The notes under the pieces were generated by a model. It saw only the letters and a list, made by a program, of their open reading frames with translations. It did no database searches and was not told the DNA's origin. Shown here one piece after another: positions 33,255-43,414 of a stretch of DNA of 49,407 bases (position 1 is the first letter of the stretch; the number at the start of each line of letters is the position of its first letter). Source of the DNA: Microvirga sp. KLBC 81 (lineage in GTDB: Bacteria > Pseudomonadota > Alphaproteobacteria > Rhizobiales > Beijerinckiaceae); contig NZ_QDAH01000042.1 of assembly GCF_003075415.1 (NCBI RefSeq), positions 1 to 49,407 on the forward strand. Reading direction: 5' to 3'. Both the position numbers and the translations under genes were made by a program.

Positions 33255-33749
33255 TCAGGAATCATCGTGACCGGCGCGATGATAAGGGTGCCCGGCAATG
33301 ATTGTCAGCGCCCTATAAAGCTGCTCGGCCACGAGCGCCCGGACGATCTGGTGCGGCATAGTGAGCGCACCGAAGGAAACCACCAGTTCAGCCCGCTGGC
33401 GGATCTTGGGATCGAGCCCGTCAGGCCCGCCGATGACGCAGGCCACACCAGAGCGGCCCTCGTCGCGCCATTGCCTGATTCGCTCGGCGAAAGCTTCGCT
33501 GGAGGGGCTCTTGCCGCGCTCGTCGAAGACGATCAGCACGGAGGATCCGGCCTTTTCCAGAAGCGCAGCCGCCTCTTCCGCGCGGCGGTCGTCATCCCGG
33601 CGCGCTCGGCTCTCCGGCAGCTCGACAATGTCGAGCCCGGCCAGACCCAAGGCCCGGCCCATGCCTTCGACCCTCTGCCTGTATCGCTCGACCAGCTCCC
33701 GTTCGGGGCCGCTCTTGAGACGGCCCACGGCCAGCAAGCTCAGTCGCAA
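33255..33749 (-). CDS. rlmH: 23S rRNA (pseudouridine(1915)-N(3))-methyltransferase RlmH
   Basis: SPOUT methyltransferase of 164 residues modifying helix 69 of 23S rRNA. Motifs: IGGPDGLD (SAM-binding knot) and the C-terminal HPYHR. A TTG start (MRLSLLAVGRL) with AAGG upstream fits the family N-terminus. Adjacent to rsfS, as in most bacteria. Confidence 0.94.
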   Translation of the reverse strand: MRLSLLAVGRLKSGPERELVERYRQRVEGMGRALGLAGLDIVELPESRARRDDDRRAEEAAALLEKAGSSVLIVFDERGKSPSSEAFAERIRQWRDEGRSGVACVIGGPDGLDPKIRQRAELVVSFGALTMPHQIVRALVAEQLYRALTIIAGHPYHRAGHDDS

Positions 33750-33764
33750 CGGTGCAGGCCTTCT

Positions 33765-34181
33765 CTAGCTCGCGCGATCCTGAGGACGATCGGCGCCCCA
33801 CATCTTCTCGAGGTTGTAGAAGCCACGCACCTCGGGACGGAAAATGTGAACGAGAATGTCGCCAGCGTCGATCAGCACCCAATCGCAGGCAGGCAGGCCT
33901 TCCACGCGCGGAGTGCCGAACCCCTTGTCCTTGAGGTCCTTGACCAGACGGTCGGCAATCGCGCCCACGTGACGGTGGGAACGGCCCGATGTGACGATCA
34001 TGGTGTCTGCAAGCGAGGTCTTACCGGCCAGGTCGATCTCGACCGTGTTTTCGGCCTTCATGTCCTCGATGGAAGCCAGGGCGACGGCCCGGATATCCTC
34101 ATCCTGCGGAGCAGTCGCTCCGGAGAGAGGGGGAAGCGTGTTCGTGTCCGCTTCGACAGAGTTCAGTCGGTTCAGGTTCAA
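33765..34181 (-). CDS. rsfS: Ribosome silencing factor
   Basis: RsfS (Iojap family) of 138 residues, which binds L14 and blocks subunit joining during starvation. Core: VEIDLAGKTSLADTMIVTSG, then HVGAIADRLV, WVLIDAGDILVHIF and FYNLEKMW. The TTG start at 34181 is the only one that includes the usual N-terminus; its ribosome site (AAAGGG) is close. Located between nadD and rlmH, the normal order. Confidence 0.94.
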   Translation of the reverse strand: MNLNRLNSVEADTNTLPPLSGATAPQDEDIRAVALASIEDMKAENTVEIDLAGKTSLADTMIVTSGRSHRHVGAIADRLVKDLKDKGFGTPRVEGLPACDWVLIDAGDILVHIFRPEVRGFYNLEKMWGADRPQDRAS

Positions 34182-34247
34182 GCCCTTTCTAAGCAGCGCT
34201 CATAGGATGGCGCCGACCCTTAAGATAAGATCGAACGCCCCCATTTT

Positions 34248-34904
34248 TCAACGTCCCCCGGAAGGAGAAGTTCGCCCCACCCTCCGGAGCATGGTGGAGG
34301 AAAGGTGCGAGCGCGGCCCGTGCAGGAAGACCCAGGCGGGCGGCTCGAGGCCTGCCAGAGCCGGTGCCCTGCCCTCGTCGATTCGGCCTGCCGAGAGGGC
34401 AACGGCAGTACGGGAGCGCGTCGCCTTCAGGGTCCAGCCGGGGCGGTCGATGATGGCCATCGGCATCATACGGGCGATGCGCCGCCAGCCGCGCCAGCGA
34501 TGGAATCCCGCGAGATTGTCGGCCCCCATGACCCACACGAAATGCACACCCGGGAAACGCCGCTTGAGATAGCTAAGCGTATCGATGGTGTAGCGCGCGC
34601 CGATCTCCCCCTCGAAAGCCGTCACATCGATGCGCGGATCGTCAGCCATCTCCTTTGCCTGCCTCACGCGCATGGCGGTGGAGGCAAGCTCTCCCGTATC
34701 CTTCAAAGGATTGCCGGGCGTCACGATCCACCAGAGGCGATCGAGCTGCAGGCGCTTGAGCGCCATCAGGCTCACATGCCGGTGCCCCGCATGGGCGGGA
34801 TTGAAGGAGCCGCCATAAAGCCCGATGCGCATGCCGGGTGCAGCCAGCGGCAGGCGAGCAAGACCCGACGGCCTGATTCGGAAACGGGAGGGGGGAGAAC
34901 TCAC
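34248..34904 (-). CDS. nadD: Nicotinate-nucleotide adenylyltransferase
   Basis: NAD-biosynthesis enzyme of 218 residues. The nucleotidyl-transferase motif [14 protein letters not shown] and the later SSTMLR (ISSTxxR equivalent) are present. The GTG start overlaps the proA stop (GTGA), indicating coupled translation. About 24 residues precede the conserved core, so a later start at the ATG of GMRIGLYGG is possible. Confidence 0.93.
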   Translation of the reverse strand: MSSPPSRFRIRPSGLARLPLAAPGMRIGLYGGSFNPAHAGHRHVSLMALKRLQLDRLWWIVTPGNPLKDTGELASTAMRVRQAKEMADDPRIDVTAFEGEIGARYTIDTLSYLKRRFPGVHFVWVMGADNLAGFHRWRGWRRIARMMPMAIIDRPGWTLKATRSRTAVALSAGRIDEGRAPALAGLEPPAWVFLHGPRSHLSSTMLRRVGRTSPSGGR

Positions 34905-36238
34905 GGACGCGTCTGACCCGAACCGCGGATACGATATTTGAACGAGGTCAGCTGCTCCACGCCCACGGGACCGCGCGCATGCATGCGGCCCGTGGCGATG
35001 CCGATCTCGGCGCCGAATCCGAACTCGCCGCCATCGGCGAACTGCGTTGAGGCATTGTGGAGCACGATGGCGGAATCCACCTCCGCCAGGAAGCGCTCCG
35101 CAGCTGCCGGATCATCCGTCACGATGGAATCGGTGTGATGCGAGCCGTAGGTCTCGACATGTGCGATGGCTTCATCCACACCGTCAACGACGCGCACGGA
35201 GATGATTGCATCGAGGTATTCGGTGCGCCAATCCTCTTCCGTCGCAGCCGTCACGCGTGGATCGATGGTTTGCGTGGTATCATCACCCCGCACGGCGCAA
35301 TCTGAATCGAGCAGCATCGACACGAGCGGCTTGAGATGCGTTGGAGCGCAGGCGCGGTCCACGAGCAGCGTCTCCGCTGAACCGCATACGCCGGTGCGGC
35401 GCATCTTGGCATTCAGCACGATCTTCTTGGCCATCTCGAGATCGGCCTTCTCGTGCACGAATACATGGCAGATGCCTTCAAGATGCGCGAAGACAGGCAC
35501 GCGCGCCTCTTCCTGCACGCGCCCCACGAGGCTTTTGCCGCCTCGAGGCACGATGACATCGATATTGCCATTGAGACCCGAGAGCATCGCGCCCACTGCC
35601 GCACGATCTCGCGTCGGCACCAGGCAAATGGCATCGGCAGGCAAGCCTGCCTTCTCCAAGCCCTCGCTCATCGCCTCGGCAATGGCCAGCGCGGAACGGA
35701 AGCTCTCAGAGCCCGTACGCAGGATTGCGGCATTGCCGGCTTTCAGACAAAGCGCACCCGCATCCGCCGTGACATTCGGGCGGCTCTCGAAGATCACGCC
35801 GATCACGCCCAGCGGTGTCGCCACGCGCTCGATCTGCAATCCATTGGGACGCTCGAACTTCGCGAGCACGCGTCCAACCGGATCAGGTAAAGCGGCAACG
35901 CTTTCCACCGCAGCGGCGATGGCTTCCAAGCGTTCAGGATTCAAGGTGAGGCGGTCGATGAAGGCAGAGGTCTGCCCTTTGGCTTTTGCTTCGGCGAGAT
36001 CCTCGGCATTCGCCGCAAGAATGGCTGATGCGCGCCCCCTGATGCTGGCAGCCATGGCGCACAAGCCGGTGTTCTTCTGCTCGTCCGAAGCCAGAGCGAC
36101 GCGCCGGGCGGCTTCACGGGCGCGGCGGCCCAGATCGGCCATGAGAGTCGGAACGTCCGGATTCCCAACCGAAGCCGCACCTGACGCGTTGAGGTGTTCA
36201 GCGAGCGAATTTGCGCTCGAGGCTTGAGTGTCATCCAT
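34901..36238 (-). CDS. proA: Glutamate-5-semialdehyde dehydrogenase (gamma-glutamyl phosphate reductase)
   Basis: Second enzyme of proline synthesis, 445 residues. Catalytic cysteine region [16 protein letters not shown] and the NADPH-site [16 protein letters not shown] are clear. ATG 36238 is preferred to TTG 36244. About 30 non-conserved residues precede the core, so the true start could be further in. The gene is separated from proB by a plus-strand DUF72 gene, so it needs its own promoter, which must lie inside or beyond the DUF72 gene. Confidence 0.94.
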   Translation of the reverse strand: MDDTQASSANSLAEHLNASGAASVGNPDVPTLMADLGRRAREAARRVALASDEQKNTGLCAMAASIRGRASAILAANAEDLAEAKAKGQTSAFIDRLTLNPERLEAIAAAVESVAALPDPVGRVLAKFERPNGLQIERVATPLGVIGVIFESRPNVTADAGALCLKAGNAAILRTGSESFRSALAIAEAMSEGLEKAGLPADAICLVPTRDRAAVGAMLSGLNGNIDVIVPRGGKSLVGRVQEEARVPVFAHLEGICHVFVHEKADLEMAKKIVLNAKMRRTGVCGSAETLLVDRACAPTHLKPLVSMLLDSDCAVRGDDTTQTIDPRVTAATEEDWRTEYLDAIISVRVVDGVDEAIAHVETYGSHHTDSIVTDDPAAAERFLAEVDSAIVLHNASTQFADGGEFGFGAEIGIATGRMHARGPVGVEQLTSFKYRIRGSGQTRP

Positions 36239-37109
36239 GTCCAAGTCCCAACCCTCTGATCTTCAGAGGGAAACCTACCATCCGCGATCCATAGCACGCC
36301 GGACCGCCCCGGGGCCAAGCTATTCCATACGGCCCGATGCGCCACACCCCGAGATCCGGGTGGGAACCTCAGGCTGGCATTATCGATCCTGGCACGGACC
36401 TTTCTACCCGAAAGACTTAAAGATCAAGGATTTCCTGTCCTACTACGTCGGGCAATTCGATACGGCGGAGATCAACAATTCCTTCTACCGGCTGCCGACC
36501 GAACCGGCCGTCAAAGCATGGCGGGAGAGCGTGCCCGACGGTTTTCTCTTCGCCTGGAAAGCCTCACGCTTCATCACGCATATGAAAAAGCTCAAGGACA
36601 TTGAGGAGAGCATCGATCTCGTGTTCGGCCGGATGGAGGGCCTGGGCGACACCTTCGGGCCCGTCCTGTTCCAGCTTCCGCCGATGCTCAAGGCCAATGA
36701 CGAGACGCGTGAGCGGGTGGCGCAATGCCTGTCGCTCGTGCCATCCAATCGGCGCATCGCTTTCGAGTTCCGCCATCCGAGCTGGTACGAGGAAACGACT
36801 TTTCGCATCTTGCGCGACCACAACGCAGCGCTCTGCCTGTCCGATCACGCCGATGCGCCCGCGCCATGGGTGGTCACAGCCGATTTCGTCTATGTGCGAG
36901 GTCACGGCACCAATGGACGCTATTCCGGAAGCTACAGCGAAGCGACGCTGCAGAACTGGGCCCACCAGATCGCAGAGTGGCGGCAGAACGGGCGTGATGT
37001 TTACGTCTATTTCGACAATGACATCAAAAGCGCCGCGCCCGGCGACGCTCAAACTTTGCTCAAAGCCCTGAGGGATGATCAGTCGCTCAGCGCCATGTCG
37101 TCCCGGTGA
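36237..37109 (+). CDS. DUF72 domain-containing protein (YecE family)
   Basis: TIM-barrel protein of about 290 residues with DUF72 signatures: [37 protein letters not shown] ([13 protein letters not shown]), FEFRHPSW and VYVYFDNDI. Function is not established; a metal-dependent nuclease-like fold has been proposed for the family. Its ATG shares CATG with the divergent proA start, and its 3' end overlaps proB by 31 bases on the other strand. An in-frame GTG at 36228 would add three residues. The first 40 residues are not conserved. Confidence 0.87.
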   Translation: MSKSQPSDLQRETYHPRSIARRTAPGPSYSIRPDAPHPEIRVGTSGWHYRSWHGPFYPKDLKIKDFLSYYVGQFDTAEINNSFYRLPTEPAVKAWRESVPDGFLFAWKASRFITHMKKLKDIEESIDLVFGRMEGLGDTFGPVLFQLPPMLKANDETRERVAQCLSLVPSNRRIAFEFRHPSWYEETTFRILRDHNAALCLSDHADAPAPWVVTADFVYVRGHGTNGRYSGSYSEATLQNWAHQIAEWRQNGRDVYVYFDNDIKSAAPGDAQTLLKALRDDQSLSAMSSR

Positions 37110-38194
37110 ACCATCTCGGTGCGTCCGACATAGCCGAGGATCGTCTCGATCTCACGGCTCGGACGACCGATGATGCGCGCGGCTTCATCCGCATCGTAAG
37201 CCACAAGGCCACACCCGAGAACGCGATTCTCGTCGCGGATCGTTACCGCATCGCCGCGATGAAACGTCCCTTCGATGCGACGCACGCCGACAGGCAGGAG
37301 ACTCGCACCGCCCTTGAGGGCACGCGCAGCGCCCTCATCGACAACCAGCGTGCCGCGCGGCTCGAGCGCCCCGGCGATCCAGGTCTTGCGCGCGGTCACT
37401 GGATTCGATGGCGTGAGGAACCACGTGCAGCGTCCGCCCTCAGCCACGCGCTTCAGTGGATTCTTTGCGCGGCCATCGGCGATGATCATGTGCGTCCCGC
37501 CGGAGGTCGCGATCTTGCCGGCTTCGATCTTCGTGCGCATGCCGCCGCGCGAGAGTTCGGAAGCAGCGCCTCCCGCCATCGCCTCGATGGCAGGCGTGAT
37601 GCGCTCGACCACCGGAATATGCTGAGCGTTTGGATCGGACGCAGGCGGCGCGGTGTAGAGCCCGTCGATATCGGAGAACAGCACCAGGAGATCCGCACCG
37701 ATCATGGTGGCGACGCGCGCGGCCAGACGATCATTGTCGCCGTAGCGGATTTCGGAGGTCGCCACCGTGTCGTTCTCGTTGATCACAGGCACGGCGCGCA
37801 TGTCGAGCAGCTTCAGCGTGGTTGCACGCGCGTTGAGATAGCGCCGCCGCTCCTCCGTATCGGAGGGCGTCACCAGAATCTGGCCCGCCGTGATGCCATG
37901 ATGGGCGAGCACCTCCGACCAGGTACGCGCGAGCGCGATCTGACCGACGGCGGCAGCCGCCTGGCTCTCCTCCAGTTTCAAGGGGCCGGACGGGAGACCC
38001 AGAACCGTACGCCCCATGGCGATGGCGCCAGAGGAGACGACGAGAACATCAGCACCCTTCGCATGGAGATCGGTAATGTCCTCGGCAAGTGCCGCAAGCC
38101 ACGCATGGTTCAAACGCCCGCGTGCGCGATCGACGAGAAGCGCGGAGCCGACTTTCAGAACGACGCGGCGAAACTGGCTGAGTTGCGGACTCAC
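37079..38194 (-). CDS. proB: Glutamate 5-kinase (with PUA domain)
   Basis: First enzyme of proline synthesis, 371 residues: amino-acid kinase domain ([56 protein letters not shown]) and a C-terminal PUA domain (about 275-360). GTG 38194 is chosen over GTG 38203. It overlaps the obg stop as GTGA and has AGGAAG at proper spacing, while 38203 lies only two bases from that site. Confidence 0.94.
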   Translation of the reverse strand: MSPQLSQFRRVVLKVGSALLVDRARGRLNHAWLAALAEDITDLHAKGADVLVVSSGAIAMGRTVLGLPSGPLKLEESQAAAAVGQIALARTWSEVLAHHGITAGQILVTPSDTEERRRYLNARATTLKLLDMRAVPVINENDTVATSEIRYGDNDRLAARVATMIGADLLVLFSDIDGLYTAPPASDPNAQHIPVVERITPAIEAMAGGAASELSRGGMRTKIEAGKIATSGGTHMIIADGRAKNPLKRVAEGGRCTWFLTPSNPVTARKTWIAGALEPRGTLVVDEGAARALKGGASLLPVGVRRIEGTFHRGDAVTIRDENRVLGCGLVAYDADEAARIIGRPSREIETILGYVGRTEMVHRDDMALSD

Positions 38195-39228
38195 GGATGC
38201 CACTCTTCCTGGGTCTCGACGGTTTCCTGCTCCTCGGCCTTCGCCTCGTCGATTACGTCAAGCAGAGATTGCAGAACCTCCTGCACGCCCTGACCCGATG
38301 CGGAGGAGACCACGAGAGGCGTGCGCTTGCAGGCCTTCTTCAGCTTCTTGAGCTGCTCCTTCAGCGTCTCTTCATCGAGCGCATCGGCCTTCGAGAGAGC
38401 CACGATCTCAGGCTTGTCGGCAAGCCCATGGCCATAGGCCTCGATCTCGTGGCGCACGGTCTTGTAGGCCTCGCCCGCATCCTCGCTCGTCCCTTCGACG
38501 AGATGCAGCAGCACGCGGCAACGCTCCACGTGGCTCAGGAAGCGATCGCCGAGGCCGACGCCTTCCGACGCGCCTTCGATGAGCCCCGGAATGTCGGCCA
38601 GCACGAACTCGCGACCATGGATGCGCACGACGCCGAGACCCGGATGGAGCGTCGTAAATGGGTAATCCGCGATCTTGGGCTTTGCCGAGGAGACGGTGGC
38701 GAGGAATGTCGACTTTCCTGCATTCGGCAACCCCACCAGGCCCGCATCCGCGATCAGCTTCAGGCGCAGGATGATCGTGCGCTCGATGCCCTCCTGTCCC
38801 GGATTGGCCCGGCGCGGCGCGCGATTGGTGGAGGTGGTGAAATAGGCATTGCCGAAACCGCCATTGCCGCCTTTGGCGAGCAGCACCTTCTGGCCCACAT
38901 GGGTCATGTCGGCGATGACCGTCTCGCCATCCTCCTCCAGGATCTCCGTGCCGGCCGGGACTTTCAGCACCACATCGGCGCCCTTGGCGCCGGCGCGGTT
39001 CTTGCCCATGCCGTGACCACCGGTCTTGGCTTTGAAATGCTGCTGATAGCGATAGTCGATGAGGGTGTTCAGCCCCTCCACGCATTTGGCCCATACGTCG
39101 CCGCCGCGGCCGCCATCGCCGCCGTCCGGCCCGCCGAACTCGATGAACTTTTCACGGCGGAACGACACGGCGCCGGCGCCGCCATTGCCGGAGCGAATAT
39201 AGATCTTGGCTTGGTCGAGAAATTTCAT
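38191..39228 (-). CDS. obg: GTPase ObgE/CgtA
   Basis: Ribosome-associated GTPase of 345 residues. Glycine-rich Obg fold at the N-terminus ([11 protein letters not shown]), then the G domain with G1 [10 protein letters not shown]2/G3 DYPFTTLHP and [10 protein letters not shown], and G4 SKAD. It has the short acidic C-terminus of alphaproteobacterial Obg. AAAGGA precedes the ATG. Next to rpmA/rplU, as in most bacteria. Confidence 0.95.
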   Translation of the reverse strand: MKFLDQAKIYIRSGNGGAGAVSFRREKFIEFGGPDGGDGGRGGDVWAKCVEGLNTLIDYRYQQHFKAKTGGHGMGKNRAGAKGADVVLKVPAGTEILEEDGETVIADMTHVGQKVLLAKGGNGGFGNAYFTTSTNRAPRRANPGQEGIERTIILRLKLIADAGLVGLPNAGKSTFLATVSSAKPKIADYPFTTLHPGLGVVRIHGREFVLADIPGLIEGASEGVGLGDRFLSHVERCRVLLHLVEGTSEDAGEAYKTVRHEIEAYGHGLADKPEIVALSKADALDEETLKEQLKKLKKACKRTPLVVSSASGQGVQEVLQSLLDVIDEAKAEEQETVETQEEWHP

Positions 39229-39282
39229 AACCCGTATCCTTTAGGGGACAACATGGTCGCGGGCAACGCGTACAAAAGAGAA

Positions 39283-39309
39283 GCGCTCCCGAATGGTTTC
39301 CGGGAGCGC
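39283..39309 (-). terminator. Hairpin between the GNAT gene and obg
   Basis: GCGCTCCCG / CGGGAGCGC, a 9-bp stem, followed on the minus strand by TTCTCTTTTG. It is a likely terminator or attenuator separating rplU-rpmA-GNAT from obg. Confidence 0.6.
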
Positions 39310-39331
39310 CTCAGGATTTTATGGCCCCTGC

Positions 39332-39982
39332 TTAGCTCGCGAGCGAGATGGAGCGGTCCATCTCGACCTCGACCGAGGCAGGCTCGGGGATGAAACCCGT
39401 ATGGCCCCAGGCCTTCAGGCTCTCCCAGGTCCGCCGGTCGAGGCGGAAATGGTCGACCGGATAGAGGCCGCACCGGGCGGGCAGCTCCGTGAGCCCCGCG
39501 CCCTGATAGGCGAAGCCGCACTTCTCCAGCACGCGCCGGGAGGCCGGGTTGATCACCCGGGCGCAGGCCGTGATCTGGTCCCCCTCGCCAAAGGCGAAGA
39601 AAGCATCGATCAACGCGCGGGCCGCTTCCGTGGCATAGCCCTGGCCCCATGAGGGCATACCGAGCCAATAGCCGAGGTTGGGCTTGCCCGTCTCGGGGTC
39701 AGGGCCGACGCCCACCATGCCGATGAGGCTGTTGGGCTTGCCCTTGGGGGTGATCGCCAGCTGCAGGCCCTCGCCGTTCGCATTGGACCGCCGGGCCTGG
39801 AAGATGAACCTTTCGGCCTGTTCCGGGTGGTACGGATGCGGAATTCGGGCCGTCATGTCCGCGACAGCTTTCTCACCGGCAAGGCGTACGACGGCTTGTG
39901 CATCCGCAAGGCGAGGCCAACGCAGCCACAGGCGGCGGGTCTCGAGACGGAAAACATCGTCACGGGTGAGGTCGGGAAACAT
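39332..39982 (-). CDS. GNAT family N-acetyltransferase (RimJ/RimL-like)
   Basis: Acetyltransferase of 216 residues. Motif A is visible as LGYWLGMPSWGQGYATEAA (acetyl-CoA pyrophosphate loop), followed by VINPASRRVLEKCGFAY. The N-terminal LETRRLWLRWPRLAD is typical of the RimJ/RimL-like subgroup. ATG 39982 has GGAG upstream; the longer frame enters a terminator hairpin and is rejected. A GNAT gene between rpmA and obg is common in Rhizobiales; its substrate is unknown. Confidence 0.87.
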   Translation of the reverse strand: MFPDLTRDDVFRLETRRLWLRWPRLADAQAVVRLAGEKAVADMTARIPHPYHPEQAERFIFQARRSNANGEGLQLAITPKGKPNSLIGMVGVGPDPETGKPNLGYWLGMPSWGQGYATEAARALIDAFFAFGEGDQITACARVINPASRRVLEKCGFAYQGAGLTELPARCGLYPVDHFRLDRRTWESLKAWGHTGFIPEPASVEVEMDRSISLAS

Positions 39983-40029
39983 GCTCTTGCTCCGATCCGA
40001 ATGGGCCTCCTTGGCCCGGAAAACACGAA

Positions 40030-40054
40030 GGGGAGGTGGACATCCCACCTCCCC
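40030..40054 (-). terminator. Terminator hairpin after rpmA
   Basis: GGGGAGGTGG / CCACCTCCCC, a perfect 10-bp stem with a 5-base loop, then TTCGTGTTTT on the minus strand. It closes the rplU-rpmA unit. Confidence 0.75.
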
Positions 40055-40159
40055 TGTTGGTTCTCGGATCTGAGCTTGGCTTTTTGGGCCTGTTTGGAGC
40101 TTTAGATCCGCCGGGTCGGTGTGATGCCGGCGGGAGCTCCTTCGTTTTGCTCTCGCCGT

Positions 40160-40426
40160 TTACTCTGCGGCCTCTTGGGCCGGAATGACCGATACGAATG
40201 CTCGGCCCTGACGCGTAAGGAATCGGACGCGACCGTCAGCCGTAGCAAAGAGCGTGTGATCTTTGCCCATGCCAACGTTGGCGCCCGCATGCCATTTCGT
40301 GCCGCGCTGACGAATGATGATGTTGCCGGCGACAACCTGTTGATCGCCGAACTTCTTGACGCCGAGACGACGGCCTTCGGAGTCGCGACCGTTGCGAGAC
40401 GAACCGCCTGCTTTTTTGTGAGCCAT
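40160..40426 (-). CDS. rpmA: 50S ribosomal protein L27
   Basis: L27 of 88 residues. Starts [20 protein letters not shown], so the N-terminal tail reaching the peptidyl-transferase centre is uncleaved type. GGGAG lies nine bases before the ATG. Directly downstream of rplU. Confidence 0.97.
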   Translation of the reverse strand: MAHKKAGGSSRNGRDSEGRRLGVKKFGDQQVVAGNIIIRQRGTKWHAGANVGMGKDHTLFATADGRVRFLTRQGRAFVSVIPAQEAAE

Positions 40427-40462
40427 AGGTTTACTCCCGTGTTCTGTGTCAGTTGCCGACGC

Positions 40463-40855
40463 TTATTCAGCGGTGGCCGGCGCAGCGTCTTCCGCCGCAG
40501 CCTTGGTGGTCTTCTTAGCGGCCGCCTTCTTGGGCTTCGCGCCACCGGAGAGGATCTCGGTGATCCGCACCACGGTGTAGTCCTGGCGATGCCCGCGCTT
40601 GCGGCGCGAATTCTGCCGACGGCGCTTCTTGAAGGAGATGACCTTCTCGCCGCGGGTGTGCTCCACCACCTCGCCGGCCACGGTCACGCCCTCGACGAGG
40701 GGGGCGCCCACCTGGGTCGTGCCGTCGTTGGTGACCATGAGAACCTGGTCGAACGTGACGGCGGTGCCCGGCTCGCCCGCGAGCGTGGCGACGGTGATGA
40801 CGTCGTTGGCGGCAACGCGATACTGCTTGCCGCCGGTCTTGATCACTGCGAACAT
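40463..40855 (-). CDS. rplU: 50S ribosomal protein L21
   Basis: L21 of 130 residues ([31 protein letters not shown]). ATG 40855 with GAGGA upstream is the family start; a longer frame from 40879 is rejected. The last 30 residues form a Lys/Ala-rich extension ([19 protein letters not shown]), common in alphaproteobacterial L21. Confidence 0.96.
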   Translation of the reverse strand: MFAVIKTGGKQYRVAANDVITVATLAGEPGTAVTFDQVLMVTNDGTTQVGAPLVEGVTVAGEVVEHTRGEKVISFKKRRRQNSRRKRGHRQDYTVVRITEILSGGAKPKKAAAKKTTKAAAEDAAPATAE

Positions 40856-41001
40856 CTTGATCCTCGTGTTCAAACCCAAATCTCAACGAGGCTTTCGGCC
40901 CGCAGGATTGGCTTTTTGGCAGTTTCCGGCTTCGTTTCACGGCCGCTTGGCACAGCCGCATGGATACGAGCAGGCACTCGTACCCGCTCATAGAGGACGC
41001 T

Positions 41002-41030
41002 TACCTACGGGTTGCCCCGAGCTTTGTCAA
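41002..41030 (-). promoter_or_regulatory. Promoter for rplU-rpmA
   Basis: Minus-strand TTGACA (41025-41030), 17-base spacer, TAGGTA (41002-41007). It leaves a leader of about 145 bases before rplU, long enough for a regulatory structure. Confidence 0.6.
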
Positions 41031-41131
41031 CCAAAAAGGCCGCAAAAACATCCTTCAAGGTGCTTGAAGAGCCATCAAGCCCATGATATCCACCCGGCCT
41101 CAACCAGCGGGCCCCGAGGCCTTCGCACCCC

Positions 41132-41221
41132 GGAGAGGTGGCAGAGTGGTTGAATGCACCGCACTCGAAATGCGGCATACGGGCAACCGTATCGGGAGTT
41201 CGAATCTCCCCCTCTCCGCCA
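41132..41221 (+). tRNA. tRNA-Ser (anticodon CGA)
   Basis: Class II tRNA of 90 bases. Acceptor GGAGAGG / CCTCTCC, D-arm GGCAGAGTGGTTGAATGC, anticodon stem CCGCA/TGCGG with loop CTCGAAA (CGA at 41166-41168), long variable arm, T-arm AGTTCGAATCT, encoded CCA (41219-41221). It directly precedes the Wadjet locus. Confidence 0.95.
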
Positions 41222-41889
41222 AATCCCTAGTTCGGGCAGTAACTTGTCTGTCCCATTTAGCCCCTACCCTCCCTACAACCCTCCTTCCCTAATTTGGTTT
41301 GAGGCTATTCATTCCTGAGGGTTGATTCACACCGCGTACGTGGGCGGCCTGACAATGGACTGTTTTGTTCGCCCTACGGTCTAAATTCGCCGAGGTGCGA
41401 AAAAACTCTGCTTATCTCCGCATTAAGGACGCTCAACGTACTTCGGTCTTGTACCAAAAGCGACGTTCTGGGTTCGTCTCCGGCTTCTCTCGCTCCGCAC
41501 AAAGGCTCGCCGTGACTGGTCGGCGCGGCGAGGTAAACAGTTATTGGGTCTGGCTCACCGCCATCTCAGCCGGGAACATCGTCTGGATGCTTGGCTTCCC
41601 TGCGAAGTTCACACCTCTTTCTAGATCTCTTGCCCGTGTGGCATCCCGCCCTCAGCCGTGTCGCCTGGGGACACCGCCCGATCTCGAAAGGGGTAGTGGA
41701 TCTCGAGTTGACAAGCTTGGCCTTGTTTCCTATTTGTTCCAATATGACCCGGGTAGCCGCACATATCGCCGACATCGGATTGCGCCTCCCGCGCCACGGC
41801 GAAGTGTATGCCGGAGCGGGTCAACAGAAAGAATGCCGGACGAGCAGGAGCTTTCACCCGCAGGCCTCATCACCCGGCCAACAGAACCC
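41222..41889. other. Spacer between tRNA-Ser and jetA
   Basis: About 670 bases without a convincing gene. An in-frame extension of jetA runs through it from 41365, but its composition and the absence of family similarity argue against translation. It holds a candidate promoter at 41708-41736. It may contain remnants of integrated DNA. Confidence 0.5.
41708..41736 (+). promoter_or_regulatory. Candidate promoter of the jetABCD operon
   Basis: TTGACA (41708-41713), 17-base spacer, TATTTG (41731-41736). The start would lie about 150 bases before ATG 41890, or about 90 before ATG 41833. Confidence 0.5.
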
Positions 41890-43413
41890 ATGTCGCTCTT
41901 CCGCTATCTCAGCGACGACGCGTTCCTGATCTTCTCGCGCAAGCACCGCTACCTCTACGAGGCGGCGCTGCTTGAGGTGCACGAGCGCTTCTTCTCGTCC
42001 GGTGCAGTCTTCCCTACCCCGCAGGAGGTCACGCACGCCATCTACGACCTCGTCGCGCGCCGGCCCGAGCTGCTTCTCGACGGCGAGGATCCCGGCGAGG
42101 GCCTTCCCGAGGTTGTCTCGAAGGGCCGCCGCAGACTGAGGTTTGCCGGGAACGGCGGCGAGACGGGCGACCGGGTCCTCAGGGCGGCCAACCAAGTCTA
42201 CCAGGGGCTGGTCCGAACAGGCTGGCTTGAGGAGGAAGAGTACGGCCTCAAGGTCACGGTCGACATGCCGATGGGCGCGTTGCTCGTCGTGCAGCGGCTC
42301 TCGAGCCTCAAGTCCGACGTCTCGCAGCGGTTCGGCGGCTTGGTCGTCCACATCAAGACCAGCCTCGAACTCGTGGAGAGGCTGTCCGCGATGAGGAATT
42401 CTGAGAGGGAGAGATCGACGGCCGTCCATGCGCTTCGCGAGGCGAGGGTGCAGGCCGACCAGTTCGTGAAGACTCTGCGCGCAATCCTCTCCGACCTGAA
42501 GCGCATCCGGAAGTCGCTGATGGAGTCGCAGGACTTGCGTCAGAAGATGGACACCTACTTCGAGGAATTCATAGGCGAGTTGATCCTAAAGGACTTCCAG
42601 GCAATCCTCACCTTCAACCATCCCTATCGTTTCCGAGATCAGATCGTCTCGACAGCGCGCCGAATAGCCTACACCGAGGACGTGCTTGCCATCGTCGTGG
42701 ACGGCTACGTGGAGATCGGGGTCTCGTCCAACCTGCAGGCCGCCCGGGACGAAGCGGTGAGCGATCTTCTCTCGATCGAGGGTACGTTCGAGACCGTCGG
42801 CGACATGTTCGAGCGTATCGCGCAGTTCCGCCGCGCTCTCGAGTCGAGGTTGAGGAACACTGTCAAGTATGCGGAGCAGGGCGAGCGCGGTTTCGCCTCC
42901 CGCGCACGCGACCTCGTTACCCGCATGGAGTCGCTGCTGCTTGCTAGTCCCGACCGCTACGCGCGCGCTACCGTGCCCGTCACGATCGAACCCGTCGCCA
43001 CGCCTTGGTCGGAACGACAGCTCGCGCCGCAGCGCCAAGCCCGGCAGCCGATTGAGGCCAAGCCGCTCGCGAAGCGCCCCCACGATCCCATCTATGAATT
43101 CCGCAAGCGCATGCGGGCCGACTACCTCGAGCGCGTCTCGCCGTCCCCGGAGCGCGTGAAGTGCTTTCTCGAGCGGGTCACGCTGCCCTACCACACGACC
43201 GAGGCCCGGTTCATCGAGATCCAAACCGTCGACGACTTCCTGGCCTTTGATGCCGCACGGCGTTACGCGCTGACGAAGGAGGTCCCTCCCCTCCTCTCCT
43301 GCGAATTCGAGTTCGAGTACCTGCCTGGTTCCGAGCCACACGACAGCGAGTGGCTCCGGTGCAGCAACTTCGTGGTCCGCCATCGCGGCGACCGCCAGAG
43401 TAAGAGGGACTGA
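41890..43413 (+). CDS. jetA: Wadjet system protein JetA (kleisin-like)
   Basis: 507 residues from ATG 41890, where family similarity begins (MSLFRYLSDDAFLIFSRKHR). It resembles the JetA family of type I Wadjet (DUF5716), not the DUF3375 form. It is helical throughout with a winged-helix-like N-terminus and coiled stretches at about 160-220. JetA is the MukF-like kleisin that bridges the JetC heads. ATG 41833 is an alternative start adding 19 residues; neither start has a clear ribosome site. First of four tightly packed genes. Confidence 0.88.
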   Translation: MSLFRYLSDDAFLIFSRKHRYLYEAALLEVHERFFSSGAVFPTPQEVTHAIYDLVARRPELLLDGEDPGEGLPEVVSKGRRRLRFAGNGGETGDRVLRAANQVYQGLVRTGWLEEEEYGLKVTVDMPMGALLVVQRLSSLKSDVSQRFGGLVVHIKTSLELVERLSAMRNSERERSTAVHALREARVQADQFVKTLRAILSDLKRIRKSLMESQDLRQKMDTYFEEFIGELILKDFQAILTFNHPYRFRDQIVSTARRIAYTEDVLAIVVDGYVEIGVSSNLQAARDEAVSDLLSIEGTFETVGDMFERIAQFRRALESRLRNTVKYAEQGERGFASRARDLVTRMESLLLASPDRYARATVPVTIEPVATPWSERQLAPQRQARQPIEAKPLAKRPHDPIYEFRKRMRADYLERVSPSPERVKCFLERVTLPYHTTEARFIEIQTVDDFLAFDAARRYALTKEVPPLLSCEFEFEYLPGSEPHDSEWLRCSNFVVRHRGDRQSKRD

Positions 43414-43414
43414 G

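Noticed and set aside
37106..39393. Long plus-strand frames opposite proB and obg
   Set aside because: Both are antisense shadows; the minus-strand genes have complete motifs and coupled starts.
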